64,000 nucleotides of DNA from Gelidibacter pelagius (GTDB lineage Bacteria; Bacteroidota; Bacteroidia; Flavobacteriales; Flavobacteriaceae): assembly GCF_017581925.1 (NCBI RefSeq), contig NZ_JAGEVG010000004.1, forward strand, positions 62,001 to 126,000, in the 5' to 3' direction. Below the pieces are notes generated by a model. It had not been told where the DNA came from. It ran no database searches and worked only from the letters and a program-made list of their open reading frames with translations. Below, one piece after another: positions 42,131-50,972 of this stretch. The translations under genes and the position numbers were made by a program. The first letter of the stretch is position 1; each line of letters begins with the position of its first letter.

Positions 42131-43461
42131 TGATGAAAAATGCCATAAAACAACCGATAGTTTCCAGAAACATCTTATTGCCGTTTATATTGATTACCTC
42201 ATTGTTTGCACTTTGGGGAATCGCCAACGACCTCACCAATCCGATGGTTTCAGCATTTAAAAAAGTCATGCCAGAGCTTTCGAATACACAAGCGTCCTTG
42301 GTGCAATTTGCGTTTTATTTTGGCTACTTCTTTATGGCATTGCCAGCAGCATTATTTATTAGAAAATTCAGTTATAAATCTGGAATTCTTGTGGGACTAT
42401 CACTTTATGCCATAGGCGCATTTTTGTTTTTTCCTGCTGCGAAGTTTGAAACCTTTAATTACTTTTTGATTTCTTTATGGGTCATGACCTGTGGCTTGGC
42501 ATTTTTAGAAACCACTTCTAATCCGTTGATTCTGGCATTGGGACCTAAAGAAACCGCAACACAGCGCCTCAATTTGGCACAGGCATTTAATCCGATAGGC
42601 TCTTTAACGGGAATGATCATCGCGCAGGTGTTTATCATTGATGCCTTGCGTTCAGTTGACTTTACGGAAGAAGCATATCACGCCTTGTCCAGTTCAGAAA
42701 TGGCCGCCATTCGGGAAAATGATTTAGGCGTGATCAGTGTGCCGTATATTGCGTTGGGCGTTTTGGTTTTGATTATCATGGTAGCGATTATGATGGTGAA
42801 ATTCCCGAAGGTGATAGAACATTCAAAGATCGCACTTTCAAAAACCTTTAAAATCTTAATAAAAAATAAAACCTACGTCACAGGGGTTGTGGCGCAAATG
42901 TTTTATGTAGGTGCACAGATTATGTGTTGGACCTTTATTTTTCAATATGTTGATAATTTGAATGCGTCATTGCCAGTGAATGAACAACTCACGGCCACTT
43001 GGTTTAATGTTGGCGCAATGCTGTTGTTCCTTTCAGGAAGATGGCTTGGAACCCTATCGATGAAGCGGATTGGTCCCTCAAAATTATTGTTTATTTTTGG
43101 AGTGGGAGGGGTGATAACCACCCTAATTACTGTCTTTGTCGGCGGGCATATAGGTTTGTATGGCTTGGTAGCAACATCGCTCTTTATGAGTATTATGTTC
43201 CCAACAATTTATGGGATTGCTTTAAATAATATGGGAGACGAAGCCAAAATTGGTTCTGCCGGATTGGTGATGGCCATTGTGGGTGGTGCTTTATTGCCAG
43301 TTTTACAAGGTAGTATTTTAGATATTGGCGGACCAGGTTTTGCCGACACAAAAATCCTTGGCTACATTCCTGAAGTGAATTTCTCTTTTATCCTACCGTT
43401 GATCTGTTTGGCAGTGGTAGCACTTTTCGGATATAAAACCATGAAGAATGAAAACACATAG
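42130..43461 (+). CDS. fucP: L-fucose:H+ symporter
   Basis: 443 residues, twelve membrane segments, FHS family. FALWGIANDLTNPMVSAFKKVMPELSNTQASLVQFAFYFGYFFMALPAALFIRKFSYKSGI is the family's N-terminal signature; the NDLTNPM motif includes the conserved Asp and Asn that bind L-fucose in FucP. TTSNPLILALGP is the second half of the pattern. It imports L-fucose. It overlaps the mutarotase gene by 14 bases, showing tight coupling. Confidence 0.95.
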   Translation: MMKNAIKQPIVSRNILLPFILITSLFALWGIANDLTNPMVSAFKKVMPELSNTQASLVQFAFYFGYFFMALPAALFIRKFSYKSGILVGLSLYAIGAFLFFPAAKFETFNYFLISLWVMTCGLAFLETTSNPLILALGPKETATQRLNLAQAFNPIGSLTGMIIAQVFIIDALRSVDFTEEAYHALSSSEMAAIRENDLGVISVPYIALGVLVLIIMVAIMMVKFPKVIEHSKIALSKTFKILIKNKTYVTGVVAQMFYVGAQIMCWTFIFQYVDNLNASLPVNEQLTATWFNVGAMLLFLSGRWLGTLSMKRIGPSKLLFIFGVGGVITTLITVFVGGHIGLYGLVATSLFMSIMFPTIYGIALNNMGDEAKIGSAGLVMAIVGGALLPVLQGSILDIGGPGFADTKILGYIPEVNFSFILPLICLAVVALFGYKTMKNENT

Positions 43462-43789
43462 ACACTGTTTTGCGCTCGATTTAATAAATGATCCCGAACT
43501 GATTTCAGCCTATAAAAAACATCATGAAACTGTATGGCCAGAAATTGTCAAAAGCATTAAGAATAGTGGGATTTTGGCTTTAGAGATTTATTTGGTCGAA
43601 AATCGACTGTTTATGATCATGGAGGTTAACGAGTCGTTCTCTTTTGAAAAGAAGAATAAAATGGATGCCAACAACCCAAAAGTACAAGAATGGGAAACCC
43701 TCATGTGGAAATACCAACAGGCACTTCCAACGGCAAAAGCTGGTGAAAAGTGGTTGTTGATGGATCAGATATATCAATTAAAAGCCTAA
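43448..43789 (+). CDS. L-fucose/L-rhamnose mutarotase
   Basis: 113 residues, DUF718/RhaM-type ferredoxin-like dimer. It interconverts alpha and beta anomers so that the dehydrogenase receives its preferred form. HCFALDLINDPELISAYKKHHETVWPEI (5-32) with the catalytic His, GILALEIYLVENRLFMIMEV and the tail MWKYQQALPTAKAGEKWLLMDQIYQL are characteristic. The operon context argues for fucose rather than rhamnose. Confidence 0.93.
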   Translation: MKTHRHCFALDLINDPELISAYKKHHETVWPEIVKSIKNSGILALEIYLVENRLFMIMEVNESFSFEKKNKMDANNPKVQEWETLMWKYQQALPTAKAGEKWLLMDQIYQLKA

Positions 43790-43793
43790 TCAC

Positions 43794-44942
43794 ATGGAAA
43801 TAACAATAAACACGAAATATCCGTCTGTAACCGATTTGAGAAACCGAGCCATGGTGAAAATGCCAAAGTTTGCTTTTGAGTATCTGGATGGCGGATGCAA
43901 CGAAGATATCAACTTGGATAAAAATCGTTCTGACCTCCAAAAAGTCGAATTAATGCCGCAATACTTATCAAAGTTTGATAAGTCGGATACCAGAACCGAA
44001 TTGTTTGGACATACCTACGCTGCACCTTTTGGAATAGCACCCGTTGGACTTCAGGGTCTGATGTGGCCTAATTCTCCGGAGATTTTGGCGAAAGCTGCTT
44101 TTGCCCATAACATTCCTTTTATTCTCAGTACGGTGACCACATCCAGCATCGAGCGGATTGCGGAGTTGACCGAAGGGAAATCATGGTTTCAGCTATACCA
44201 TCCCGCGGATGAAAAAATCAAACGGGATTTGTTGGATCGAGCGGCCAATGCCGGCACCAATGTTTTAATAATCTTAGCCGATGTGCCCACTTTTGGATTT
44301 CGCCCACGTGATATCCGAAACGGATTGGCTATGCCGCCTAAAATGAGCATGAAAAATATTCTTGAGATATTTACGAAACCTGATTGGGCCATTCAAACCT
44401 TAATTCATGGGCGGCCCGCTTTTAAAACTATGGAGCCGTACATGCCAAAAGGATTAGATTTAGCGAAGTTGGGAGAGCTGATGGACGTCACTTTTTCTGG
44501 ACGATTAAATACCGATCGGATCGCCTCGATAAGAGAACAATGGAAAGGTAAATTGGTAATTAAAGGCGTTGTGAGTGAAGAAGATGCAGAGAAGGCTATT
44601 GGTCTTGGTGTTGATGGCTTAATAGTTTCCAATCACGGCGGTCGTCAATTGGATGCTGGGCAATCGTCGATTGTGCCGATGACACATTTAGCCGAAAAGT
44701 TTAAAGGTCAAATAAAAATCATGGTCGATTCTGGTTTACGCGGAGGTCCTGACATTGCAAGAGCCATGGCAAGTGGCGCTGAGTTTACCTTTATGGGTCG
44801 CAGTTTTATGTATGGTGTTGGTGCTTTGGGAAAAGATGGTGGTAACCACACCATTTCTTTGATGAAACGCGAATTCCAACAAGTAATGGAACAGGTCTGT
44901 TGTGAGAAAGTAGAAGATTTGCCTAAGTTTTTAGTAAGATAA
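43794..44942 (+). CDS. FMN-dependent alpha-hydroxy-acid (L-lactate) dehydrogenase
   Basis: 382 residues, the LldD/glycolate oxidase family: PKFAFEYLDGGCNEDINLDKN, FGIAPVGLQGLMWPNSPEILAKAAF, FILSTVTTSSIE, WFQLYHP, LIILADVPTFGFRPRDIRNG, and the catalytic His and Arg in IVSNHGGRQLD near 276-286. MVDSGLRGGPDIARAMASGAEFTFMGRSFMYG binds FMN phosphate. It is the last gene of the operon and would oxidise the L-lactate released by the FAH-family hydrolase to pyruvate, probably passing electrons to the respiratory chain. Confidence 0.94.
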   Translation: MEITINTKYPSVTDLRNRAMVKMPKFAFEYLDGGCNEDINLDKNRSDLQKVELMPQYLSKFDKSDTRTELFGHTYAAPFGIAPVGLQGLMWPNSPEILAKAAFAHNIPFILSTVTTSSIERIAELTEGKSWFQLYHPADEKIKRDLLDRAANAGTNVLIILADVPTFGFRPRDIRNGLAMPPKMSMKNILEIFTKPDWAIQTLIHGRPAFKTMEPYMPKGLDLAKLGELMDVTFSGRLNTDRIASIREQWKGKLVIKGVVSEEDAEKAIGLGVDGLIVSNHGGRQLDAGQSSIVPMTHLAEKFKGQIKIMVDSGLRGGPDIARAMASGAEFTFMGRSFMYGVGALGKDGGNHTISLMKREFQQVMEQVCCEKVEDLPKFLVR

Positions 44943-45186
44943 AACGGTCTTACTTTGTGAGTCATCTTTTAAAAAAGGTTGTCACAGTTGTTGCTTAGCT
45001 GTGGGTATAGCCTTTCAATAGCTCTTTGTTCTTCTGCAAAGAGGACATGTAAAATCATATGAATTTCGTCCACCAAATTATCTATAAGATATAAAATCCA
45101 TAATCACTACTTTTGCCGATCATTAATTGTATTGGCTAATTTTCGGAAAATTGCAAGGAGTCAAGTTCAGTTTAAACAAACCTAAA

Positions 45187-46644
45187 GTGCAAAATTCGGA
45201 AAGTAAAGAGTCAAGTTGGTCGGCATGTCCAGAATGTCAGGGACGTGGAAAGAAAAGCCAAAAGCTCAAAAAGAAAGTGCGACTCCGCTATAAATTGGCC
45301 TGTGATCAGTTTGAAAAAGCCAATGGCGAAGGGACTGCGCCAGTGCGTCCGAAGGCACACTTAAAGTTGTGCATGAACTGTTCTGGATCTGGACTAATCT
45401 CTTCTATCCTTCCTCCAGAAGTTGATAATCACAACTTTCCACACCTTGCTATTATTGGTGGAGGCATAGGCGGTATCGCACTATCTGTGGCCTGCATGCA
45501 CCGTGGGATTCCTTTTACACTTTATGAGCGTGACAATGGCTTCAATGTGAGGTCTCAGGGCTATGGGCTTACTTTGCAGCAAGCGCGTAAAGCGATAGAA
45601 GGATTGGGGATTTCCACTTTGGAAGACGGGGTGATTTCAACCCGACATGTCGTTCATACGACTGACGGACATGTGATTGGTGAATGGGGGATGAGAAAAT
45701 GGTTGGAGCAAGATGCCAAAGCCTCTCCGAAACGTACCAACGTCCATATTGCACGCCAATCTTTACGTTTAGAACTACTTGATCAACTCGGTGGCGACGA
45801 CGTAATAAATTGGGGTCACCAGCTAGTGGATCTCAAAGAAAATGAAGATGGTAGAGTTGATTTGAGCTTTCAAGTGGATGGTGAAATGAAGACGACTAAA
45901 GCAGATCTTGTGGTTGGAGCTGATGGTATTCGTAGTACGGTACGGAAATTAATGATTGGTGAGGCTGTCAAGCCACTACATTATCTGGATTGTATGGTGA
46001 TCTTGGGCATTTGTCCATTGGCGGATCTCAAAGGTATTGAAAGTGCTTTGCTCGATTCGGCCACAGTATTTCAAACCGCTAATGGCGAGGAGCGGATTTA
46101 TATGATGCCGTATACCTCTGACAAAGTCATGTGGCAATTGAGCTTCCCGATCTCAGAACATGAGGCGAAGGCCTTACAAGCGCAAGGTGCTCAAGCGCTC
46201 AAAGACGAGGCCTGCCGTAGAACCCAGTGGCACGATCCCATTCCACAGATTTTAATGGCAACACAATTAGATCAGATTTCGGGGTACCCAGTATATGACC
46301 GTGAATTACTTGATTTAGAAGTATTGGATAAATGCGGAAAAGTGACGCTGATCGGGGATGCAGCTCACCCTATGAGTCCGTTTAAAGGACAAGGGGCAAA
46401 TCAAGCCTTGTTGGATGCATTAGCGCTGGCTCGAGAAATCTTCAAAGGATGTCGAACCTTATCCCAATGGAGAGATGCCGGATTGAGGAAGAATGTATTA
46501 AGCGCTTTTGAATCAGAAATGTTGGAACGTAGTGCTGCCAAAGTAAAAGATTCAGCAGCCGCTGCACAATTCCTGCATTCCGAAATTGTACTTCATGAAG
46601 ATGATGCACCTAGAGGACGTTGTTTGAAGAACAATGAATTATAA
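45187..46644 (+). CDS. FAD-dependent monooxygenase with N-terminal DnaJ-type zinc ribbon
   Basis: 485 residues from GTG at 45187 (MQNSESKES...); TTG codons upstream in frame are alternatives and there is no ATG. Residues 14-69 hold two CxxCxGxG elements (Cys14/Cys17 and Cys62/Cys65), a half DnaJ-type zinc ribbon, with a helical stretch between them. From residue 87 comes a class A flavin monooxygenase: IIGGGIGGIALSVA (Rossmann), LVVGADGIRSTVRK (DG motif), and VTLIGDAAHPMSPFKGQGANQALLDAL (GD motif). The substrate is unknown. It stands alone between the fucose operon and aminopeptidase P. Confidence 0.85.
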   Translation: MQNSESKESSWSACPECQGRGKKSQKLKKKVRLRYKLACDQFEKANGEGTAPVRPKAHLKLCMNCSGSGLISSILPPEVDNHNFPHLAIIGGGIGGIALSVACMHRGIPFTLYERDNGFNVRSQGYGLTLQQARKAIEGLGISTLEDGVISTRHVVHTTDGHVIGEWGMRKWLEQDAKASPKRTNVHIARQSLRLELLDQLGGDDVINWGHQLVDLKENEDGRVDLSFQVDGEMKTTKADLVVGADGIRSTVRKLMIGEAVKPLHYLDCMVILGICPLADLKGIESALLDSATVFQTANGEERIYMMPYTSDKVMWQLSFPISEHEAKALQAQGAQALKDEACRRTQWHDPIPQILMATQLDQISGYPVYDRELLDLEVLDKCGKVTLIGDAAHPMSPFKGQGANQALLDALALAREIFKGCRTLSQWRDAGLRKNVLSAFESEMLERSAAKVKDSAAAAQFLHSEIVLHEDDAPRGRCLKNNEL

Positions 46645-46809
46645 AACCTAACTTTTATTCTCTTTTGAGTTGTGAGATATAATTCGCCATAGAAAACTGT
46701 GGCATGGACTCCGCGTTTTATTTTAACGAATTGATAGCGTTATAATGACAATCATCAGCACGATTTTGCTATAGATTCTTTAACTTTGGCCTTCATAAAA
46801 ATTAGAATC

Positions 46810-48579
46810 ATGACCGTCAAAGAAAAAGTAGCCTTGTTGAGAACCGAAATGAAGAAAAACAGTATTGAAGCCTTTATTGTTTATTCTGCCGATCCACATT
46901 TGGGTGAATATCTTCCCGCCGAATGGCAAGAACGTACTTGGCTTACTGGATTTACAGGTTCAGCTGGATTTGTGGTGATTACTTCAGATAAAGCGGGCCT
47001 TTGGACAGATGGCCGTTACTTTACCCAAGGTCCCAGAGAACTGGAAGGATCGGGCATTGATTTGTTTAAGGATGGGATAGAAGGCACACCAAATTATATC
47101 GATTGGATCATTTCCGAAACATCAGAAGGTGCGAACGTAGCGGTAAATGGCCTAGCCACTTCCCATTCCAATTGGGTGGATTTAGATACTAAATTGACTA
47201 AGAACAAGCGCCAGCTTAAAGACTTACCTTTGCTGAATAATGTTTGGACGGATCGCCCTACGCCGAGTCAGAATCCTGTTTTTGAACATCCTATGACATA
47301 CGCAGGGCAATCGGTAACCGATAAAATTGCTGCTATTCGAGGGAAAATGAAAGCAGAAGGCGCAACGGCACACGTCATTTCAAGTTTGGATGATGTGGCG
47401 TGGACGCTTAATCTGCGAGGAAGTGACGTCGAATGTAACCCTGTTTTTTTAGCTTATATCTTAGTGTCACTTGAGGACTGTTTCCTTTTTGTTGATTTGA
47501 ACAAATTAGAGGATGACGCAGAAAAGCTCATGCAAAAGTCAAGCGTGACGCTAAAATCTTATGATACGTTCTTCGATCACCTTGCGACTTTAAAGGACCA
47601 ATCAATTTTAATTGCATCAAATAGTAACCAATCTATTTTTGAGGCGGTTAAAACTAATAACACCATCATTGAAAAACCAGTCCCTGGAAATTTAATGAAG
47701 GCGATTAAAAACGAAACAGAACAAAAAGGTTTTGAAACGGTCATGGTACGCGATGGTGTGGCGATGGTCAAATTTCTCCATTGGTTGATCCATTCCGTAG
47801 GTAAAGAAGATCTCGACGAATATAGTATCGGTAAAAAACTATATGCGTTTCGTGCCGAGCAAAAGAATTTCATTGGCAATAGTTTTGGCAGTATTGTCGG
47901 TTATAAAGACAATGGCGCCATTATGCATTATTCTGCCAAATCTGAAGGAAGTGCCAAAGTCACTAATGACAGCAGTATTTTGATCGATTCTGGAGGTCAG
48001 TATTTGGAAGGCACTACAGATATTACCCGTACGTTTGCGTTAGGAACAGTATCTGATGAGTTTAAGAAAGATGCTACTAAAGCGCTTCAGGGTTTGATCC
48101 AGTTGACTCTGGCGAAATTCCCGAAAGGCACGAGAGGCGCTCATCTTGATGCTTTGGCGCGAATGCCATTGTGGAAAGAAGGGAAAGATTTTAATCACGG
48201 TACCGGTCATGGTGTGGGCAGTTTCTTGAATGTCCATGAAGGGCCGCAAAGCATCCGTAAAGATTTGAATCCTGTGGAACTAAGAGCTGGCATGGTGCTG
48301 TCCAATGAGCCTGGGTATTACGTGGAAGGGAAATATGGCATACGTCATGAAAATCTCATCCTGATCAAAACCTGGAAGACTAACGAATGGAATACGTTTT
48401 ATGAATTTGAGACCTTGACCCTGTGTCCTTTCTTTAAAAATATCATCGTTGAGGAAATGCTTTCCCAAGAGGAGATCGAATGGATCAATAACTATCATCG
48501 CATGGTTAGTGAAAAACTCGGACCACATTTGGACGGTGAAGTCAAAACATGGTTTGAGAGTTTGGTAACGCCATTCTAA
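46810..48579 (+). CDS. pepP: Xaa-Pro aminopeptidase (M24B)
   Basis: 589 residues from the ATG at 46810 (MTVKEKVALL), preferred over an in-frame ATG 24 bases upstream. It has the three-domain eukaryotic-like XPNPEP1 architecture: creatinase-like domains at 1-300 and an M24 pita-bread domain at 310-535. Metal ligands: LIDSGGQYLEGTTDITRTF (two Asp), NHGTGHGVGSFLNVHEGP (His), LSNEPGYYVEGKYGIRHENL (Glu). It trims X-Pro N-termini from peptides in the cytoplasm. It stands alone in its neighbourhood. Confidence 0.94.
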   Translation: MTVKEKVALLRTEMKKNSIEAFIVYSADPHLGEYLPAEWQERTWLTGFTGSAGFVVITSDKAGLWTDGRYFTQGPRELEGSGIDLFKDGIEGTPNYIDWIISETSEGANVAVNGLATSHSNWVDLDTKLTKNKRQLKDLPLLNNVWTDRPTPSQNPVFEHPMTYAGQSVTDKIAAIRGKMKAEGATAHVISSLDDVAWTLNLRGSDVECNPVFLAYILVSLEDCFLFVDLNKLEDDAEKLMQKSSVTLKSYDTFFDHLATLKDQSILIASNSNQSIFEAVKTNNTIIEKPVPGNLMKAIKNETEQKGFETVMVRDGVAMVKFLHWLIHSVGKEDLDEYSIGKKLYAFRAEQKNFIGNSFGSIVGYKDNGAIMHYSAKSEGSAKVTNDSSILIDSGGQYLEGTTDITRTFALGTVSDEFKKDATKALQGLIQLTLAKFPKGTRGAHLDALARMPLWKEGKDFNHGTGHGVGSFLNVHEGPQSIRKDLNPVELRAGMVLSNEPGYYVEGKYGIRHENLILIKTWKTNEWNTFYEFETLTLCPFFKNIIVEEMLSQEEIEWINNYHRMVSEKLGPHLDGEVKTWFESLVTPF

Positions 48580-48651
48580 AATTGAACTGATTTAATTTGA
48601 AGTTTGGATGAACTGTCTAAAACTCAATACACCTTAAATCTAATTAAATCT

Positions 48652-48691
48652 AAACACCGCGGAGAACGGGTGGTGTCCTAAAGGGTTTAGG
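48652..48691. other. Hairpins between convergent genes
   Basis: An ACACCGCG-gagaa-CGGGTGGTGT hairpin is followed at once by GTCCTAAAGGGTTTAGGAC, another inverted repeat. They lie between the convergent pepP and hydroxyacid dehydrogenase genes. No long T run follows on either strand, so a terminator role is uncertain. Confidence 0.45.
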
Positions 48692-48714
48692 ACCTCATTG
48701 AAACCATTGATTTT

Positions 48715-49659
48715 TCAATAGCCTTTCTCAAAATCAACAACATCTACAAGTTTTTTGCCGTTTTTCATGGCATTATAATTAGATGCTATCTTCCTGACTG
48801 CCGATTCGGGGGTAACGCTTCCCGCGGTATGTGGCGTAATCATGATGCTTTTGTGATTCCAAAAAGGATGCTGCTTGGGCAAGGGTTCCTCGCGGAACAC
48901 ATCTAAGGCCGCTCCGGCAAGCTGACCTTTATCAATGGCTTCCAATAGATCAGCTTCCACAAGCTGTTTGCCACGGCCAATATTGATAAGATAAGCGCCC
49001 TTGGGTAATTTATTAAAAACTTCCCTATTTAAAATACCTTCTGTTTCTTTGGTAAGTGGCAGGATGCAGATCAAGATTTCTGCCGTTTCCAGAAATGCAT
49101 TTCTTTGGTCTTTTCCGTGGAAGGTTTTAATGTGATCAATATCCTTTTTCGATCGTGACCATCCCGTGACCTTAAAATTATTTTTGAGCATCAAGGTTCC
49201 GATAACTTTTCCAATGGTGCCAATCCCCATAATACCGATAGTTGTTTCTTCAGGTCGCTTGTAGGGATGCGTTTTCCATAAGGCCTGATTTTGTTGCTGA
49301 AAATATACTGGCAACCGTCTCAAATGACTTAAAGTTAAGGTCAAAGCAAAATTTGCCATATCATCGTGATGCATCGCATCATTGACTTTGGTAACATTTA
49401 TGTTTTTTGAAACCTTGTTTTTCTTTGTGATATGTTTTACACCCGCGGCCATGGAAGCAATAACTTTCAGATTGGGATACTTTTGAAAAACATTTTCTGG
49501 TGGATTGAATACTAAGACAAATTGCGTTTTTTCTCGTTCAGTATCCTTAGGATAAACTTCTACCGTCATATTGGGAGCGTAATCCGCTATGGCATTTCTC
49601 CAATCCTCTGTGGTCGCTTCATCATCGCAAATAATAACTATTTTATCGGTTGTGGGCAT
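48715..49659 (-). CDS. D-2-hydroxyacid dehydrogenase (GhrA-like)
   Basis: 314 residues. NAD(P)-binding TIGIMGIGTIGKVIGTLMLKN near 149-169, the catalytic Arg in YLINIGRGKQLVEADLLEA (near 235), the Glu in LDVFREEPLPKQHPFW, and the His in IMITPHTAGSV near 285. This matches the glyoxylate/hydroxypyruvate reductase A group. Substrate preference among glyoxylate, hydroxypyruvate and related acids is not readable. It is convergent with pepP and stands alone. Confidence 0.9.
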   Translation of the reverse strand: MPTTDKIVIICDDEATTEDWRNAIADYAPNMTVEVYPKDTEREKTQFVLVFNPPENVFQKYPNLKVIASMAAGVKHITKKNKVSKNINVTKVNDAMHHDDMANFALTLTLSHLRRLPVYFQQQNQALWKTHPYKRPEETTIGIMGIGTIGKVIGTLMLKNNFKVTGWSRSKKDIDHIKTFHGKDQRNAFLETAEILICILPLTKETEGILNREVFNKLPKGAYLINIGRGKQLVEADLLEAIDKGQLAGAALDVFREEPLPKQHPFWNHKSIMITPHTAGSVTPESAVRKIASNYNAMKNGKKLVDVVDFEKGY

Positions 49660-49759
49660 ATTAATAACTTCTATTATAATTACAAATTACGCCAATATTT
49701 CATTGATAATGCTCTTGTTTAAAGAGGAATTGTTACAAGTGGATTTTTGAAATGAGATA

Positions 49760-50722
49760 TCAAACTTTAAATTCAGCCCACAATGGATAATGGTCAGAAA
49801 TCAGCCAAGACAGATTTTGTTTGGTTAAATCTCGATTTGCAAGTGCATAAGGAACAAAGTCGTAATTGCCACCGCTTATAAATTCCATGGATAATTTTGG
49901 TCCGTTGCCTTGGCTGTTGAACCAAGCAATCTGATCGTAGAATTTAGTGGCATTAAAAATCGATCGGGTAACGTCCTCATTCTGGAGTTGGGGAGGAATA
50001 TACAAACCCTCGGAAAGGAAGGTGTCTTCTAATAAATCCCCTCTTGCGTCTATATTAAAGTCGCCCAAAGCGATAAAATCTTGATGATAAGCATTGATAT
50101 TGTCGGCCCAACTATAAAGCCATTTGGCAATGCCCCTCAGTTCCTCAACACGACTTTGCGGACTTTTGCCGTACAGAATATGTAAGGTGACTAAGATAAA
50201 CGTGTGTTTGTTAGATTGAAAACTGACCGCATAAGGAGATCGCACAAATTGTTTGGATAAGGCGTGTTCCCCAATATTGTCTTCCCATTCTTCGGGTACT
50301 ACCAATTCTCCTGCCAAGCCTGATAAATGCACTCTTCGGGTATCGAATAAATAGGCCATTCGTTCCCCGTTGCCCACGTTGCCCTTATTGACATCGGTGA
50401 GGATAAAAGACCAGTTCTTCCCCAATACTTTTAAAGTGTCTCTGAGTGCTCTAATATTGTCTTTGACCTCTTGAATAGCAATGACGTCAAATCGGCTGAT
50501 GATTTCTGCAATGCATAAAACGGAATGCAAATCACGTTTGGGAGAATCGTCATCATCAGAATCCCATTTACGAGTTAAATTCCCAAAAGCCCGAATGTTC
50601 CAAGTGGCGATCAACAGATTCTTATCTAATTTTTTAGAAGGAATTTTTGAGTCTAAATCGGTTTTTAATAAATACAGATTGTCTTGAACTTCAACAGGTG
50701 GTATGTCGGTGATGGCGATCAT
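49760..50722 (-). CDS. Endonuclease/exonuclease/phosphatase family protein
   Basis: 320 residues, EEP fold like DNase I. LLIATWNIRAFG near 38, IAIQEVKDN with the metal Glu near 98, FIALGDFNIDARGD near 216 and LSWLISDHYPLWAEF at the C-terminus give the Asn/Glu/Asp/His catalytic set. No signal peptide is seen, so it should act inside the cell, on nucleic acid or a phosphoester. Substrate unknown. Confidence 0.88.
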   Translation of the reverse strand: MIAITDIPPVEVQDNLYLLKTDLDSKIPSKKLDKNLLIATWNIRAFGNLTRKWDSDDDDSPKRDLHSVLCIAEIISRFDVIAIQEVKDNIRALRDTLKVLGKNWSFILTDVNKGNVGNGERMAYLFDTRRVHLSGLAGELVVPEEWEDNIGEHALSKQFVRSPYAVSFQSNKHTFILVTLHILYGKSPQSRVEELRGIAKWLYSWADNINAYHQDFIALGDFNIDARGDLLEDTFLSEGLYIPPQLQNEDVTRSIFNATKFYDQIAWFNSQGNGPKLSMEFISGGNYDFVPYALANRDLTKQNLSWLISDHYPLWAEFKV

Positions 50723-50834
50723 ACACTAAATATAGTAAATTATAGTTTTTGATTTTTAATTTAGCGCATAAATAATGAATTTCTGATTACAGAAAAATGA
50801 AGCAGATAGTTGTTTAAAATCTTCTTAAGTTTAG

Positions 50835-50842
50835 TAAGTTTG
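50835..50842 (+). promoter_or_regulatory. Candidate -7 element for the GH95 gene
   Basis: TAAGTTTG matches TAnnTTTG about 130 bases upstream of the GH95 start. A TTG lies further upstream than the ideal spacing, so the match is weak. Confidence 0.3.
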
Positions 50843-50972
50843 AAGAAATAGATGTCGCGTATTTAAAAGTTCCAAGAAGGAGATTTTAACAGTTTTTCTG
50901 AGTGATGAAATGCCGTCATCCTGATTTTTATTAGTCCATAATCCATCCGATTATTAAATAAATTAAAAGAAA

